This document shows, one piece after another, positions 21,745 through 31,460 of a stretch of 64,000 nt of DNA. Made by a program: the position numbers and the translations under genes. The notes beneath the pieces were generated by a model, which saw only the letters and a list, made by a program, of their open reading frames with translations, made no database searches and was not told the DNA's origin. The first letter of the stretch is position 1. Each line of letters begins with the position of its first letter. Source of the stretch: Neoarius graeffei (Eukaryota; Chordata; Actinopteri; Siluriformes; Ariidae); NCBI RefSeq assembly GCF_027579695.1, contig NC_083587.1, positions 4,875,501 to 4,939,500 on the forward strand, read 5' to 3'.

Positions 21745-22420
21745 TGGCCCTTTTCCACTACCCTTTTTCAGCTCACTTCAGTTCGCTTCAGCTCACTTCA
21801 GCCCGACACGGCTCGCGTTTCGACTACCAAAAACCAGCACGACTCAGCTTGCTTCAGCCCTGCTTAGCCCCTAAAACTCGCACCGTTTTGGAGTAGGGCT
21901 GAAGCGAGCCAAACCGTGCCGAGTGAGGCTGGGGGCATGAACAGACACTCCCCTGTGCACTGATTGGTGAGGAGGAGTGTCCTCTCATGCCCCGCGAGTG
22001 CGCTGGGATCTGTAAACACCGCAAACCCGGAAGGAGAAGAATTACGAGAATTTCTGAAGCCTTATGCACCTCGCCTCATCTATACGCTCTTGCCAGTATC
22101 TGTCCGCGTTGTCGGTGACAACAAGCCACAGCACCAAGACCAGCAACACTAACGACTCCATGTCCTCCATGTTTATTGTTTACTATTCGGGTCGTGAGAC
22201 TACCGCTTAAAAGATCACTGATGTCACTGTTTGCGCTGCTTAACGACATCACCTGATGTCCACCCACTTTCGCTAACTCCACCCAATGTGTCCACCCACT
22301 TCCAGCCAGCACGGTTCAGCGCGGTTGTAGTCGAAATGCAACTCCAACAGCCCCGCTCAGCTCGACTCAGCACGGCACGGCTCAGTCCGACTCAGCCGCG
22401 TTTGTAGTGGAAAAGCGGCA
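21745..22420. mobile_element. PIF/Harbinger-type MITE
   Basis: Left TGGCCCTTTTCCACTACC and right GTAGTGGAAAAGCGGCA are inverted repeats, bordered by TTA on both sides (21,742-21,744; 22,421-22,423), the 3-bp site of PIF/Harbinger elements. Subterminal arrays of AGCTCACTTCAG-like words occur at both ends. Non-coding; the frames inside are incidental. Confidence 0.75.
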
Positions 22421-22577
22421 TTAGATAGCAAGAGAGCTCATTCCCTTTGTTCTGCAAGGAAACACGTAGCAAGCCCTTCCCCCCTTTTTTGTTCCTTACC
22501 AAGAGGTCCTTATCTCTCATAAGTCCTGATTTCAATTCAACCTTCATAGCAAATTCTCCTGTGCCTACATTTAAAGC

Positions 22578-23260
22578 CATATATATATATATATATATAT
22601 ATGAGTGATTCCACACTTATGGGTACTGAAATGGGGACATGAACTTATTCACCTAAAACCATTTCTTTTTTTACCATCAGGTCACAAAACATGTAATCTT
22701 TAATGAATGATATGTTAAAAGATAACTTTAATTTTCTGAGATGTAATAAAAACATTTATATGCCAAAGTCAAGCCTATGAGTTCCAAAATGATGTCTGTT
22801 ACATTACTTCTGTTACGATTGTCCATCTCGCATCTGTTACAAATTAATTACAATCTAGCTATATACCATGTTAATCTTATTGAAAGAATGTGTATGTTTA
22901 TTCTACTACACATGTTTATTAATTATATTTGCTAAAACATCACCTTCCTATGTTTCAAAAAGTAATTCTACATTGTTAAAATTGAGAATATATATGTCCA
23001 CAACACTTCTGTTACGTTCTGACTTTGGCATATAAATATGTTTTTATTACATCTCAGAAAATTAAAGTTATCTTTTAACATATTCATTAAAGATTACATG
23101 TTTTGTGACCTGATGGTAAAAAAAAGAAATGGTTTTAGGTGAATTTTTAAAAATAAGTTCATGTCCCCATAAGCGTGGAATCATTCATATATATATATAT
23201 ATATATATATATGATTGATTCCACGCTTATGGGGACATGAACTTATTTTTAAAAATTCTG

Positions 23261-23295
<35 letters not shown>
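22578..23295. repeat. (TA)n microsatellites around the foldback element
   Basis: Three (TA)n runs: about 22,579-22,602, 23,187-23,212 and 23,264-23,294. They sit at the ends of the foldback element and its terminal fragment. Confidence 0.85.
22603..23186. mobile_element. Foldback element with about 168-bp arms
   Basis: Arms 22,603-22,771 and 23,020-23,186 are near-perfect inverted copies (GAGTGATTCCACACTTATGG to TATATGCCAAAGTCA). The centre (22,772-23,019) repeats TCTGTTAC four times. It lies between (TA)n runs. A further terminal piece in inverse order sits at 23,213-23,258. Confidence 0.75.
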
Positions 23296-23296
<1 letters not shown>

Positions 23297-23680
23297 AGGA
23301 TGACCGTTTGAATGTATTTTAATTGTTAACTTTAATTTTATCACACACACTAGGCTGGAAGCACATGGTTAGCTAGCAATTCCTTTGTTTAGTTAGCTTA
23401 CAAAGCTAAAGCTGCTTACACACACACACACACACACACATTCTATTCAGAGAAGATTTCATTCTGTTGCCATTCAATTATTCAAATTTCTTTTTTTCCT
23501 TTTATTTTTGCTTTTTATCTTTGTTATAATAAACATTATTATTGGAATTTTGTGTGGTGTCTGTCTGCTGTTTCAATACTTTGAAGTCGCCCACATCGCA
23601 AAAGAACTATCAAGGTGTAAATATAATATTGGATGTAGTCTGATAAGTGATCAGAATTCTGAGTTATATCAAATACTGGT

Positions 23681-24057
23681 GGGCGGCACGGTGGTGTAGT
23701 GGTTAGCGCTGTCGCCTCACAGCAAGAAGGTCCTGGGTTCGAGCCCCGGGGCCGGCGAGGGCCTTTCTGTGCGGAGTTTGCATGTTCTCCCCGTGTCCGC
23801 GTGGGTTTCCTCCGGGTGCTCCGGTTTCCCCCACAGTCCAAAGACATGCCGGTTAGGTTAACTGGTAACTCTAAATTGACCGTAGGTGTGATTGTGAGTG
23901 TGAATGGTTGTCTGTGTCTATGTGTCAGCCCTGTGATGACCTGGCGACTTGTCCAGGGTGTACCCTGCCTTTCGCCCGTAGTCAGCTGGGATAGGCTCCA
24001 GCTTGCCTGCGACCCTGTAGAAGGATAAAGTGGCTAGAGATAATGTGATGTGATGTG
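23681..24057 (+). mobile_element. tRNA-headed SINE, type A tail
   Basis: GGGCGGCACGGTGGTGTAG head, B-box GGTTCGAGCCCC, type A LINE-like tail ending GATGTGATGTG. Perfect 13-bp duplication ATCAAATACTGGT at 23,668-23,680 and 24,058-24,070. It is the youngest insertion in the solo LTR. Confidence 0.9.
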
Positions 24058-24548
24058 ATCAAATACTGGTATGATTCACTAAATGATTCACTTGAATGAA
24101 TCATTTGAATGAATCATTTCAACATTCAATGAGACTGATTTCATGGTAGGATTCTATTCAAATGAGTCAAATTAAACGATTCAATGGGATTGAATCCATT
24201 TAATTATTAAAGATTGATCACTTATACCAACCTAAATACACAATCATTAATTACACCTACATAGGGCACACTCTCATGGTCCTCTGGGATCAACGGCTGC
24301 CTACTACTACACTTATGCAACCAGCTTATTGTGTGTTTTTTATTTTTTATGCTTTTCTCAGTAACCGATTTGTTTGTTTTTCAGTACAGGTTATACAGGT
24401 ACAGGTTATAGGTCACATAGGTGAGGTTATAGGTGGGAAACGTTTTGAAATTATTTATCATGGTTTCATTTTTTATTACATCAGAAAAACCTATCATTTA
24501 ATGGGGTGTGTACACTTTTTATATCCACTGTATGAGTTTTATTTATAT

Positions 24549-24552
24549 GTGT

Positions 24553-24580
<28 letters not shown>
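24549..24580. repeat. (CA)n microsatellite
   Basis: About 14 CA repeats directly before the mariner MITE. A similar (CA)n run is at 23,419-23,440. Confidence 0.9.
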
Positions 24581-24585
<5 letters not shown>

Positions 24586-24774
24586 TAAGTCAAAAAGTTC
24601 TAAGACAAATGAAAAAAATCTTTATTTATGAAAATAAAGCTATTTCTCTACATATCCTCCATTTAAGTCTTCTTCTACAAGCGATGTTTCCATCGGAGAA
24701 TTCCTTCTTTGTATTCCTTTTTTGAATTCTTTTGAAATTATAGCATCTGTCTTAGAACTTCTTCACTTACCCTC
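24581..24774. mobile_element. Mariner-type MITE
   Basis: GAGGGTAAGTCAAAAAGTTC at the left and its inverse (GAACTTCTTCACTTACCCTC) at the right, 194 bp in all, non-coding. The ends are typical of mariner-family elements. Confidence 0.7.
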
Positions 24775-24990
24775 ATATATATCGTATATTAAGTTATATT
24801 AATTTTATTTTATGTTTCTTTATAGGGCATGCTTTAATTGGGGCCCAGGTCTGTTGTGTGACCCCCACCATAATTTTGTTTCTTATTTTACTTTTTGAAA
24901 GTTTAATAAAACAAAACAAACCATGAAGACCACTGATGCTTTGTTATTGTTCAAAGAAATAGGCCAAGACATTTTTCATAAAAGGAGAGA

Positions 24991-25078
24991 TACAGTGGTG
25001 CTTGAAAGTTTGTGAACCCTTTAGAATTTTCTATATTTCTGCATAAATATGACCTAAAACAACATCAGGCTTGTACAG
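24991..25078 (+). mobile_element. Tc1-like terminal repeat fragment
   Basis: TACAGTGGTGCTTGAAAGTT then GTGAACCCTTTAGAATTTTC is the left end of a second, common fish Tc1 family. The rest of the element is absent. Confidence 0.7.
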
Positions 25079-25590
25079 TTATAGAGGGGCTAACACCATC
25101 TGGGCCTGCTGATTTTCCTGCATGGAGTCTCTTCAGCTGTCTTCTCACTTGCTCCTCGCTGACGATCGGTGTGGAGGTGGGGGAGGGATGAAGATGTTTC
25201 TGGGGGCGGGGTACTCAGCCAGGGGTCTGTTGAGGAGGTGCGACCGAGATCCTGAAATGGAGATGAGGTTGGGCAAGAAGAGGCGGGGGAGGGGCGAGAA
25301 TGTGAAGTGTGTGGTTGTCGTCATCCTGCAGAAGAGTGGTGGTGGTGGGTTGGGGTCATGCCATCAAATCTGTTGAAATAAAGATTCAGCTCATTTGCCG
25401 TTTCCACATTGCCATCCTCTCCTTCATTGCTGGTTGGCTTGTAATCAGCGATGGTCTTCATTCCACTCCACACCTCTCTACACCGGTGGGTAGACAGTAG
25501 GTGTGTTATGCTGCATGAGCAGCAGTTCAAATAGATGCAGTCTGCTGGCTTTATGTGCCTCAGAGGAGTCTTCTTTATTATTCCGCCCAT
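25079..25590 (-). pseudogene. LINE fragment: linker and start of reverse transcriptase
   Basis: On the minus strand 25,590-25,321 reads REVWSGMKTIADYK, then NELNLYFNRFD, the region between endonuclease and reverse transcriptase in L2/CR1/Rex-type LINEs. After a frame change 25,150-25,090 reads EEQVRRQLKRLHAGKSAGPDG, the start of the RT domain. Stops and frameshifts between the two pieces. The rest of the LINE is missing. Confidence 0.6.
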
Positions 25591-26606
25591 GTTGTGCTAT
25601 GCATCAGTTCCACTGGAAGCAAACAGCCCCAGAGAATTTTAGCTTCTAGCAGAAAAAAACCCCAGCACAGACATGTTCAGAACAACCAAATGGGTCCAGG
25701 CATGAAACATTACACTTTTTAAAATGACATTATAATTGTTATTTGTAGAAATGTGTGAGGGTTTGGTTGGGCGTCCTCCACCCTGAAACTCCCCTCCAGT
25801 CCAGGTGGTGGCGCTAACGCGTCCAGTAGCTGCTTCTCCAACCGACAGAAAGCACTGGAGAAGAAAAAGAAGAGGGAAAAATTAAAAACCCGCTGCTTCC
25901 ATGAACCGTATCAGCCCCTCGGTTTATAAAAATAAAAGCACGTTATTGTGTCTGGCTCTGAGGATTTAAAACCCTGAGGTAAGTTAAACTGAAGGTGTGT
26001 GGTCGAGTTCCAATACATCCCCACTTTACTGTTTTGGTGAACTCCGTTCAGTATGAAATAATGCCGTGTGCACTCTCGGTAGTGCACTACTTATCCACTC
26101 AGGAGAGAGCTGTAGTTTGGCTAACCTGTTTAGTTGTATGTTTAAAGTATTTAAATAATCTTCACTTAAAGCTATTTCCATCACGTTATTTTTTTTTCTA
26201 AATTGCAACTTCCTCGCCATTCCAACTTTTATTTCTCAAAATTCCGACTTGATTCTTCACAGGCTTTTTTCCCCTCTTTTTTTTATTTTTATTTTATTTT
26301 TTAATATTTTAAAGCCAATCAGGCAGCCTCACCCCCTCTGCAGTGTATTAAGCAGAAAGCTTTACACATTGAAAATGAAGATGGATGAAATCATAGGGGA
26401 CTGTTTTAGGCATGGTTTCCCCAACCGAGAAATCTTGTTACTGGAAGAATCGTATGGTGTTGAGCTGTAAGCCTCTGATCCCTGGAGAGAGAGAGAGAAC
26501 TCTGTCTAACGATGAGCTCTGGCAGCAACGAAACTTTTTACTTTAACTCAGGGCTAAAGGCCCAACTCGCAAAGCTCTGTGTTCTGTTTCCGCGCTGGTT
26601 TTATTC
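25591..26606. other. No recognised gene; possible promoter-like sequence and a short frame
   Basis: 25,780-25,985 is less A/T-rich and ends in a donor-like CTGAG|GTAAGTT (25,977-25,984); it might be an old first exon but no coding sequence follows. A frame at 26,375-26,470 reads MDEIIGDCFRHGFPNREILL, similar in style to the first helix of some fish transposon-derived proteins, too short to name. Confidence 0.3.
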
Positions 26607-26907
26607 TTAAAGGATATGGGAGATGAAACATAAAAGCACGCTATATCAGTTTCTTTCCATTAAAAATATGAATTAATTGCATCAACAAATACAAACTCCT
26701 CTATTAAATTCAGCAAAATCGTTATATTCGTGATGATTATATGGCATTTCTGCTCGACTTCCGATATGCATTTTTTGCAACCGGAAGAGCCTCTGTCACG
26801 TGATCATACGTCACAAAAACTTTCGGGCACGGCACAAGCGGGTAGATGAATGGAGAAGTGGATGACAGGAAAATTGTTTTTATAGTCTTTAAAGTACATT
26901 GGACATC

Positions 26908-27160
26908 ATGGTGTATTGTGCTGCTTATGGTTGCAATAATTCCAATGGGAAATGCCCTGGAGTAAGTTTTTTTGCATTCCCCAAGGACCCGAAGCTGAGG
27001 AAAGTGTGGGCTCACCTGCGCATGCGCAGTAGGCTTGGTAGGACAAATCCAAGAGGTAGGATAACTTTACAGAACACCTGTTAAAAAAACTTTGCACCTA
27101 CTGTTTCCCACAAACTGTGTTCGGACCATTTCACTGAGGATTCTTTCAACATTAATACTC
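26908..27160 (+). pseudogene. THAP zinc-finger exon, frameshifted
   Basis: Begins MVYCAAYGCNNSNGKCPGVS then FFAFPKDPKLRKVWAHLRM, the first half of a THAP domain with the C-x4-C pair and the FPKDP motif. The second half, KLCSDHFTEDSF with the Cys and His zinc ligands, is at about 27,112-27,147 in a different frame, and a stop interrupts between. THAP domains bind DNA; here probably transposon ends. As a split domain it cannot fold as written unless spliced. Confidence 0.65.
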
Positions 27161-27174
27161 AGGTACTGAGCGAT

Positions 27175-27326
27175 ATTAATTAATGAAACAGGAAGTATAA
27201 GGATGAAAAAAAAACAGTTTAAATTGGGAAGCTGCGCACATTTGTGCCAGGCTGCACAAATGTGCGCAGCTTCCCAATTTAAGCTGTTTTTTTCTCATCC
27301 TTATACTTCATGTTTCATGAATTAAT
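27175..27326. repeat. Near-perfect palindrome, 72-bp arms
   Basis: Arms 27,175-27,246 and 27,255-27,326 are inverted copies with about four mismatches and an 8-base spacer (CCAGGCTG). It begins and ends with ATTAAT. It is non-coding and looks like a tiny foldback MITE in the THAP element. Confidence 0.9.
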
Positions 27327-27482
27327 TTCGCTATTTTTTTTTAAAAAATCGGATCTGTGCGATTCAGCCGTGAAAAAGGCTGCTTCCGCCGAAAGGCGCG
27401 CTGTTTGCATCCCTGCATGGAGGCCAGGGGACAGGGCAGGAATATTTTTGTTGATATGAGTGATCCGGTGCGATTTCGTGAC

Positions 27483-27483
<1 letters not shown>

Positions 27484-27514
<31 letters not shown>
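27484..27514. repeat. 31-base C run
   Basis: Thirty-one consecutive C after GTGACA. Probably slippage, and length may be uncertain because of sequencing. A 14-base C run is at 55,625-55,638. Confidence 0.8.
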
Positions 27515-27515
<1 letters not shown>

Positions 27516-27805
27516 TTGAAGACCTCTGCGCTAAGCGACTGAAAGCTGAGGTAAGGATTAGTATTATAATTTTGGGTGTATCAATTATTGATTATCATAA
27601 TTCTGACTCGTTTCGCCATTTTGAATGTTTTCATCTCGGACTCTGGAAGCATTGTATCTCAATCAATCTCGAAAAATATCAGCAAAAAAAAACTAGCTTG
27701 CAACGGACTTTAGCTAGATCTGTGATGAACTTTCAGTGTATGATACAAAAATAATACTTCTTTCAACAGATCATTAGCCTTTGAGCAGAATTGTTTTTAA
27801 CTTAC

Positions 27806-27999
27806 CAGGAAGTGTTATCCAGCCGACCACTTTCAGTTTCATGAGGGCTGAATGAACTCTCACTCTCAGAATCATCTGACCCGTCAGAGTAAAGACAAGA
27901 TCCATGTTCATGTGAATTTCCAGCTATCGGTTCGAATTGATAGGGTCTAACTTCACATCTCTGTGAAACATCGGGAATGTCACTGTCGATGGTGTCCAT
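27806..27999 (-). CDS. P2X7-like (P2RX7 C-terminal-domain family) first exon
   Basis: A 65-residue acidic frame starts MDTIDSDIPDVSQRCEVRPYQFEP-type sequence (motif EVRPYQFEP near residue 16), runs through an Asp/Ser-rich stretch (SDGSDDSESESS) and ends RLDNTSW at a strong donor CTG|GTAAGTT (27,804-27,805). The RPYxFEP motif with acidic linker is what I recall from multi-copy fish proteins annotated as P2X purinoceptor 7-like, which carry only the cysteine-rich cytoplasmic domain, not an ion channel. The following cysteine-rich exons are not seen downstream, so this copy is incomplete. It is not the true receptor gene. Confidence 0.45.
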
Positions 28000-28115
28000 T
28001 TCGGTAACCTGTTTACATTAGATTCCCAAGCGCATGCTCCTTGGAAAGTTTTTGTTACGTCACTTCATCCGCCATGCTGTCTTCTGTTCACAAAACCAAA
28101 AAAAAAAAAAAGTTG

Positions 28116-28344
28116 CATCTGTAAGAAGTGCAGATTGTTGACTGAGGGTAATCCTAATCGTGTCATAACTGATCATGATTTAGCTGAGTTCATGTGGAGA
28201 GTTTGGCCAACATTATCACCTCTGCCGAGGAGGTTGTGAATTCAGTGCAGTTTATTGTCCAATACATTGACTTTATTTGTATAATCCTTTTAACAATAGG
28301 CATTATCACAAACCAGCTTGACAGAAAAATACAGATTTTAAATA
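28116..28344. other. No recognised feature
   Basis: A/T-rich spacer between the THAP element and the L2 fragment. Confidence 0.4.
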
Positions 28345-29593
28345 TATGACTTAATTAGCACCCTGGTATAACGATGACACTCGCACTTTAAAACAGACCA
28401 CTCGAAAACTGGAACGTAAATGGCGTCAAACAAAATTGGTAGCGTTCAAATTAGTGTGGAAGGAGAGCTTCCTGAAGTATAGAAAAGCTCTGAGTGCTGC
28501 GAGATCAACATATCTCTCCTCCCTAGAGGAAGATAACAAAAATAATCCTAGATTCCTGTTTAATACTGTAGCAAAATTAACCAGGAAAAAGACCACTATA
28601 GACGCATGCACACCTGCAGTATGTAGCAGCAACGACTTCATGAATTTTTTTCAATGACAAAATTGAAAATATCCGACAAAAAAATTCTAACTACTAATTT
28701 AAGGTCAGGCAATTTAAGAGCAATTCCAGCGTTATGGACGTGACACTTGAACTCAAAATGGCAACAAATGACCCAGTGCATGTTTTATTGTCTCCCAGTA
28801 TTTAAACAGGTGTTGCATATTTTAAGGCTGTACCATACTGGAGAAGTGATAGAACAAGAACAATTCCCATAGTACATCTAGGGCATGCCAGAAAATGCCA
28901 ATAAAAGATGCGTTATGGATGTGACAGAAAAAGTATCACTTTTCTTGGGTGACTGTACATTTTTATCAAACTCTGTGAAATTGTAAACCTAATGTCGAAA
29001 TGGAGATATCCATTTGATAGAGGGGTCCAAGGTGAATATTAAAAAAATCTTTGTTTAAAATATTTTGTATTTCATGCAGAGTTTCGGAAGGAAAAGTCAG
29101 CGTTATGGATGTGACGAAATTCCGTTATGGATGTGACGCGTCTGAAATAGACATGGCATATGTTTAGAAAATCAGCAATTTAACCACCATAACCCTTTGA
29201 AAAACTCTCTAAATATCAGCTAACTATCAAAGTTCTTAAATAATATTTAGGATGGCTATTGTTTTGCTGTTTTGTGGATTTTGGCATACATTTCTGTGGC
29301 TTGTGGCAATAATATAGAATTGTACATGATCAAAGTTGATTTTAGCTTGGGTTTTACATTATAAGAAAGAAAGACTGACAGTGACATATTAGGTTGGTTA
29401 CAAATTGGTTCAACTTATTCACATCTGTAAAATACAGGCCTAGGTGATATCTCTGGGAGTGGTTTTGATGTATTACATGTTGCTTTATTTTTGCATGGTG
29501 AGGTTGACATTTACATGGAATTGCCCTTAAGTAGCCCTGTAGTTAACAATATAACTATTATATCAGCAATTAGAATGTTTTGCTCCCCTTATA
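28345..29593 (+). pseudogene. L2 LINE fragment (endonuclease-RT linker), split by a TTAA element
   Basis: 28,345-28,717 and 29,527-29,593 match the L2 copy at about 37,340-37,760. It reads LAPWYNDDTRTLKQTTRKLE, then ESFLKYRKALSAARSTYLSS. It includes CGTCAAACA where the 35-40 kb copy has a TAA, which shows that stop is a mutation. It ends where an hAT inserted at 29,594. Confidence 0.85.
28718..29526. mobile_element. Non-autonomous TTAA-site transposon with repeated GTTATGGAYGTGAC
   Basis: Left GAGCAATTCCA and right TGGAATTGCCC are inverted ends, with TTAA on both sides (28,714-28,717; 29,527-29,530). Comparison with other L2 copies shows a clean insertion. The word CGTTATGGA(C/T)GTGAC occurs near 28,730, 28,911, 29,102 and 29,121, all in the same direction. 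No coding sequence. piggyBac or Kolobok type by its target site. Confidence 0.75.
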
Positions 29594-31127
29594 CAGGGCT
29601 CGACATTAACGGTTGTCCGCTTGTCCGGGACAAGTGATACTTTATGTCGGACAAGTTCATCATCTCAGTTACTTGTCCGATCGGACAAGTGCCAAAATAC
29701 GCCGATATTCGGGTTACATATCAAATTTATCAGTTTATTCACACGATTTCCGAAGCATCTCACTCGACATATTGTTTTGATGAATCGCCGGATGTTTCTC
29801 TTCAGAAAGAGTGATGTGCACATGTGCAATATTCCGCTCGTGAACCCGGCCAATACCGCTTCGTGTATTTGAGCTGAAAAGTAAACGGTCGTTTACCAGA
29901 CCTTCCAGGATTTCGCGATGTTGCGATTTGCAACTTCAATGCAAATTCAACCAATCCCTGTGAATTCAGGGTGGTGTTGCAATTATATCCAATCACCGCA
30001 ACTTTCCCGCAAATTTGACCAATCGTTGGCGTCGTCTTGAGGTGATGTCGACAAACTACCTTCCGCCTTGCTTCCGTGTTTCCGTTCAAGAGAAGCAGCA
30101 TGTGCGAGTCAGTGTTTATGTAGGCTTAAATTCTGTTACTGAAAGTGTGTGGTTTACAGTGAAGGACTGTGCGCACTTTACATTATTTTTTTACTTAATA
30201 GAAGAAATTAATGGATGCCAACATTTTTGCCAAAATGGTATTTTATTTTCCATTGTTTAGGCAGCTTCAGCATCATACTGTGAGATTCTGTTCAAATTGT
30301 TTTTTTTTTTTTCTTCTATGAAGCCTGAGCCATTTATTTTATTAGTTTATAATTATTGTTTAATTTAGTCTTCAGGAGAGACTGCCTGCACACAGTACTA
30401 GTATTAATAGTTTTTTTTCTTACATGAAAGCTGAGGCATTTATATTATATTTTAAGGTAACTTCATGTTGTGCTGTGAAGTTCTGTGCACTTTAACTTTT
30501 GAACCAACAGGTGCATTTGGATAAGTAAAGTCTATTTTTCTGCATTTTTTTAGTCCTGGTAATCTTTTATATTGGTAAAGTTGTTTATAGGACCATTTCT
30601 CAGTGTCTTTTTGTTTTTTTTAATCAATAGTTTTTCAGTAATAACTTTAATATTTAACATATCACTCAATTTTAATCACAAAAAGAGAAAATCGCAACAA
30701 TTTCTCGCAACTTTCACGTCCTCCCGCAATGTAATCGCAACAAAAACCTAAACACCGCAACTTTCATCGCAACCATTAAATACCATACAGGAGCCAAAAT
30801 GAATAATTAGACAACAACAATTAATCAGTGGATATATATTCAGAGTTAATAATTTAAAAATGAAAATATACTGTATAATTTTAATTTTCTGGTTTCCAAT
30901 TTCTCATAAATAAATTAATGATTGATGGAATCCAATTTTTTTCTGCAGTGAATAGATTGTGTAAAAGTAATTCTGGTGAAATTAGTTTATTACAAATAGT
31001 TTTTGTGTTTTTTATTTTTTTTCCTCAAATTTTTCTTCGGACAAGTCAACTTCACATTCACACAAGTAAATTTCCTTTCAACTTGCCCGACAGGACAAGT
31101 GGTTTCAAAAGTTAATGTAGAGCCCTG
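29594..31127. mobile_element. Non-autonomous hAT with CTTGTCCG subterminal repeats
   Basis: Ends CAGGGCTCGACATTAAC and GTTAATGTAGAGCCCTG, bordered by CCTTATA on both sides (7 bases, 8 with one mismatch). Subterminal CTTGTCC / GGACAAG words occur seven or more times within 100 bases of the left end and four times near the right end. The interior is non-coding. A second copy is at 63,131. Confidence 0.8.
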
Positions 31128-31460
31128 CCTTATACCCCTTTTCCACCAAAGCAGTTCCAGGGCTGGTTCGGGGCTGGTGCTGGTTCACAAGTCGTTCAAC
31201 TTGCGAGCCAGCTGAGAACCAGTTTGCTTTTCCATAGCTCGGGGTGCTAAGGGGAGCCACGTCAGTTATATCGCTGTATACATCAGTTACGTCGCCTGCA
31301 TTTGCATAAACCTTGGTGCGAATATCGAAGCAACAACAACACGGAGAAGAAGAAGCAGCAACAACAATAATGGATGACTTCGTGTTTGTACAGCTGCTGC
31401 TTCTCGTTGCTTAAAAATGGCGACCTTTCGCGGTCTTGCTATTGTTGTTGGTCTTAACAA
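31128..31460. mobile_element. Harbinger-type MITE, left fragment
   Basis: Begins CCCCTTTTCCACCAAAGCAG, typical of Harbinger MITEs with CTTTTCCAC termini, followed by GGGCTGGTTCGGGGCTGGTG words. The right end is missing where the L2 3' region begins. Confidence 0.5.

Larger units (their letters stand above)
17439..24261 (+). mobile_element. Solo LTR of the 44-53 kb retroelement family, with four insertions
   Basis: Starts TGTAGGTACC and ends ACACCTACA, matching the LTR termini at 44,398 and 46,150. Flanked by a perfect 4-bp duplication TAGG (17,435-17,438; 24,262-24,265). LTR sequence survives at 17,439-17,903, 21,355-21,744, 22,421-22,600, 23,260-23,680 and 24,058-24,261; the gaps are a TIR element, a MITE, a foldback element and a SINE. 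No internal retroelement sequence is present, so this is a solo LTR formed by LTR-LTR recombination. Confidence 0.85.
15621..24308 (+). mobile_element. RTE-like LINE, 5'-truncated, with a solo LTR inside
   Basis: LINE sequence runs 15,621-17,438, is interrupted by the solo LTR, and resumes at 24,266 with the last coding bases and a short tail (CTCATGGTCCTCTGGGATCA then CTACTACTAC) before the Tc1 right arm. The endonuclease half is missing, the usual 5' truncation. Confidence 0.75.
15128..24530 (+). mobile_element. Tc1-like transposon, split by nested insertions
   Basis: The left end (T/C)AGTGGATATAAAAAGTGTA at 15,128 and the right end ...CTTTTTATATCCACTG at 24,530 are inverted copies, each bordered by TA (15,126-15,127; 24,531-24,532). 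Inner repeat sequence also matches: AATAAGCTGGTTGCATAAGT near 15,310 is the reverse of the sequence at about 24,310-24,330. Only the first about 37 codons of the transposase remain (15,509-15,620); the rest was replaced when a LINE inserted. Everything between 15,621 and 24,308 is younger than this Tc1 copy. Confidence 0.85.
26607..28115. mobile_element. TTAA-site (Kolobok-like) element with THAP and P2X7-like exons; right end unclear
   Basis: TTAA (26,607-26,610) is followed by AGGATATGGGAG. A THAP exon points right (26,908) and a P2X7-like exon points left (27,999), both near matching inverted promoter-like words: ACGTCACAAAAACTTTC (26,809) and GAAAGTTTTTGTTACGTCAC (28,044). THAP plus TTAA suggests the Kolobok superfamily. 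The right terminus is not found; 28,115 is approximate. Confidence 0.4.

Noticed and set aside
23699-23770. tRNA gene (A-box and B-box present), also at 1300-1370, 14,505-14,560 and 60,225-60,280
   Set aside because: These are the heads of SINEs: followed by SINE bodies, with target duplications in two copies, and the cloverleaf is not complete.
25780-25985. First exon and promoter of a host gene
   Set aside because: Only a donor-like sequence and mild G/C enrichment are visible; there is no coding sequence or downstream exon.
26908-27160. Functional host THAP gene
   Set aside because: Frameshift and stop split the domain, and it lies in a probable transposon.
27806-27999. True P2X7 receptor gene
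   Set aside because: No transmembrane or ligand-binding sequence; only the acidic start of the P2X7-like cytoplasmic-domain family.
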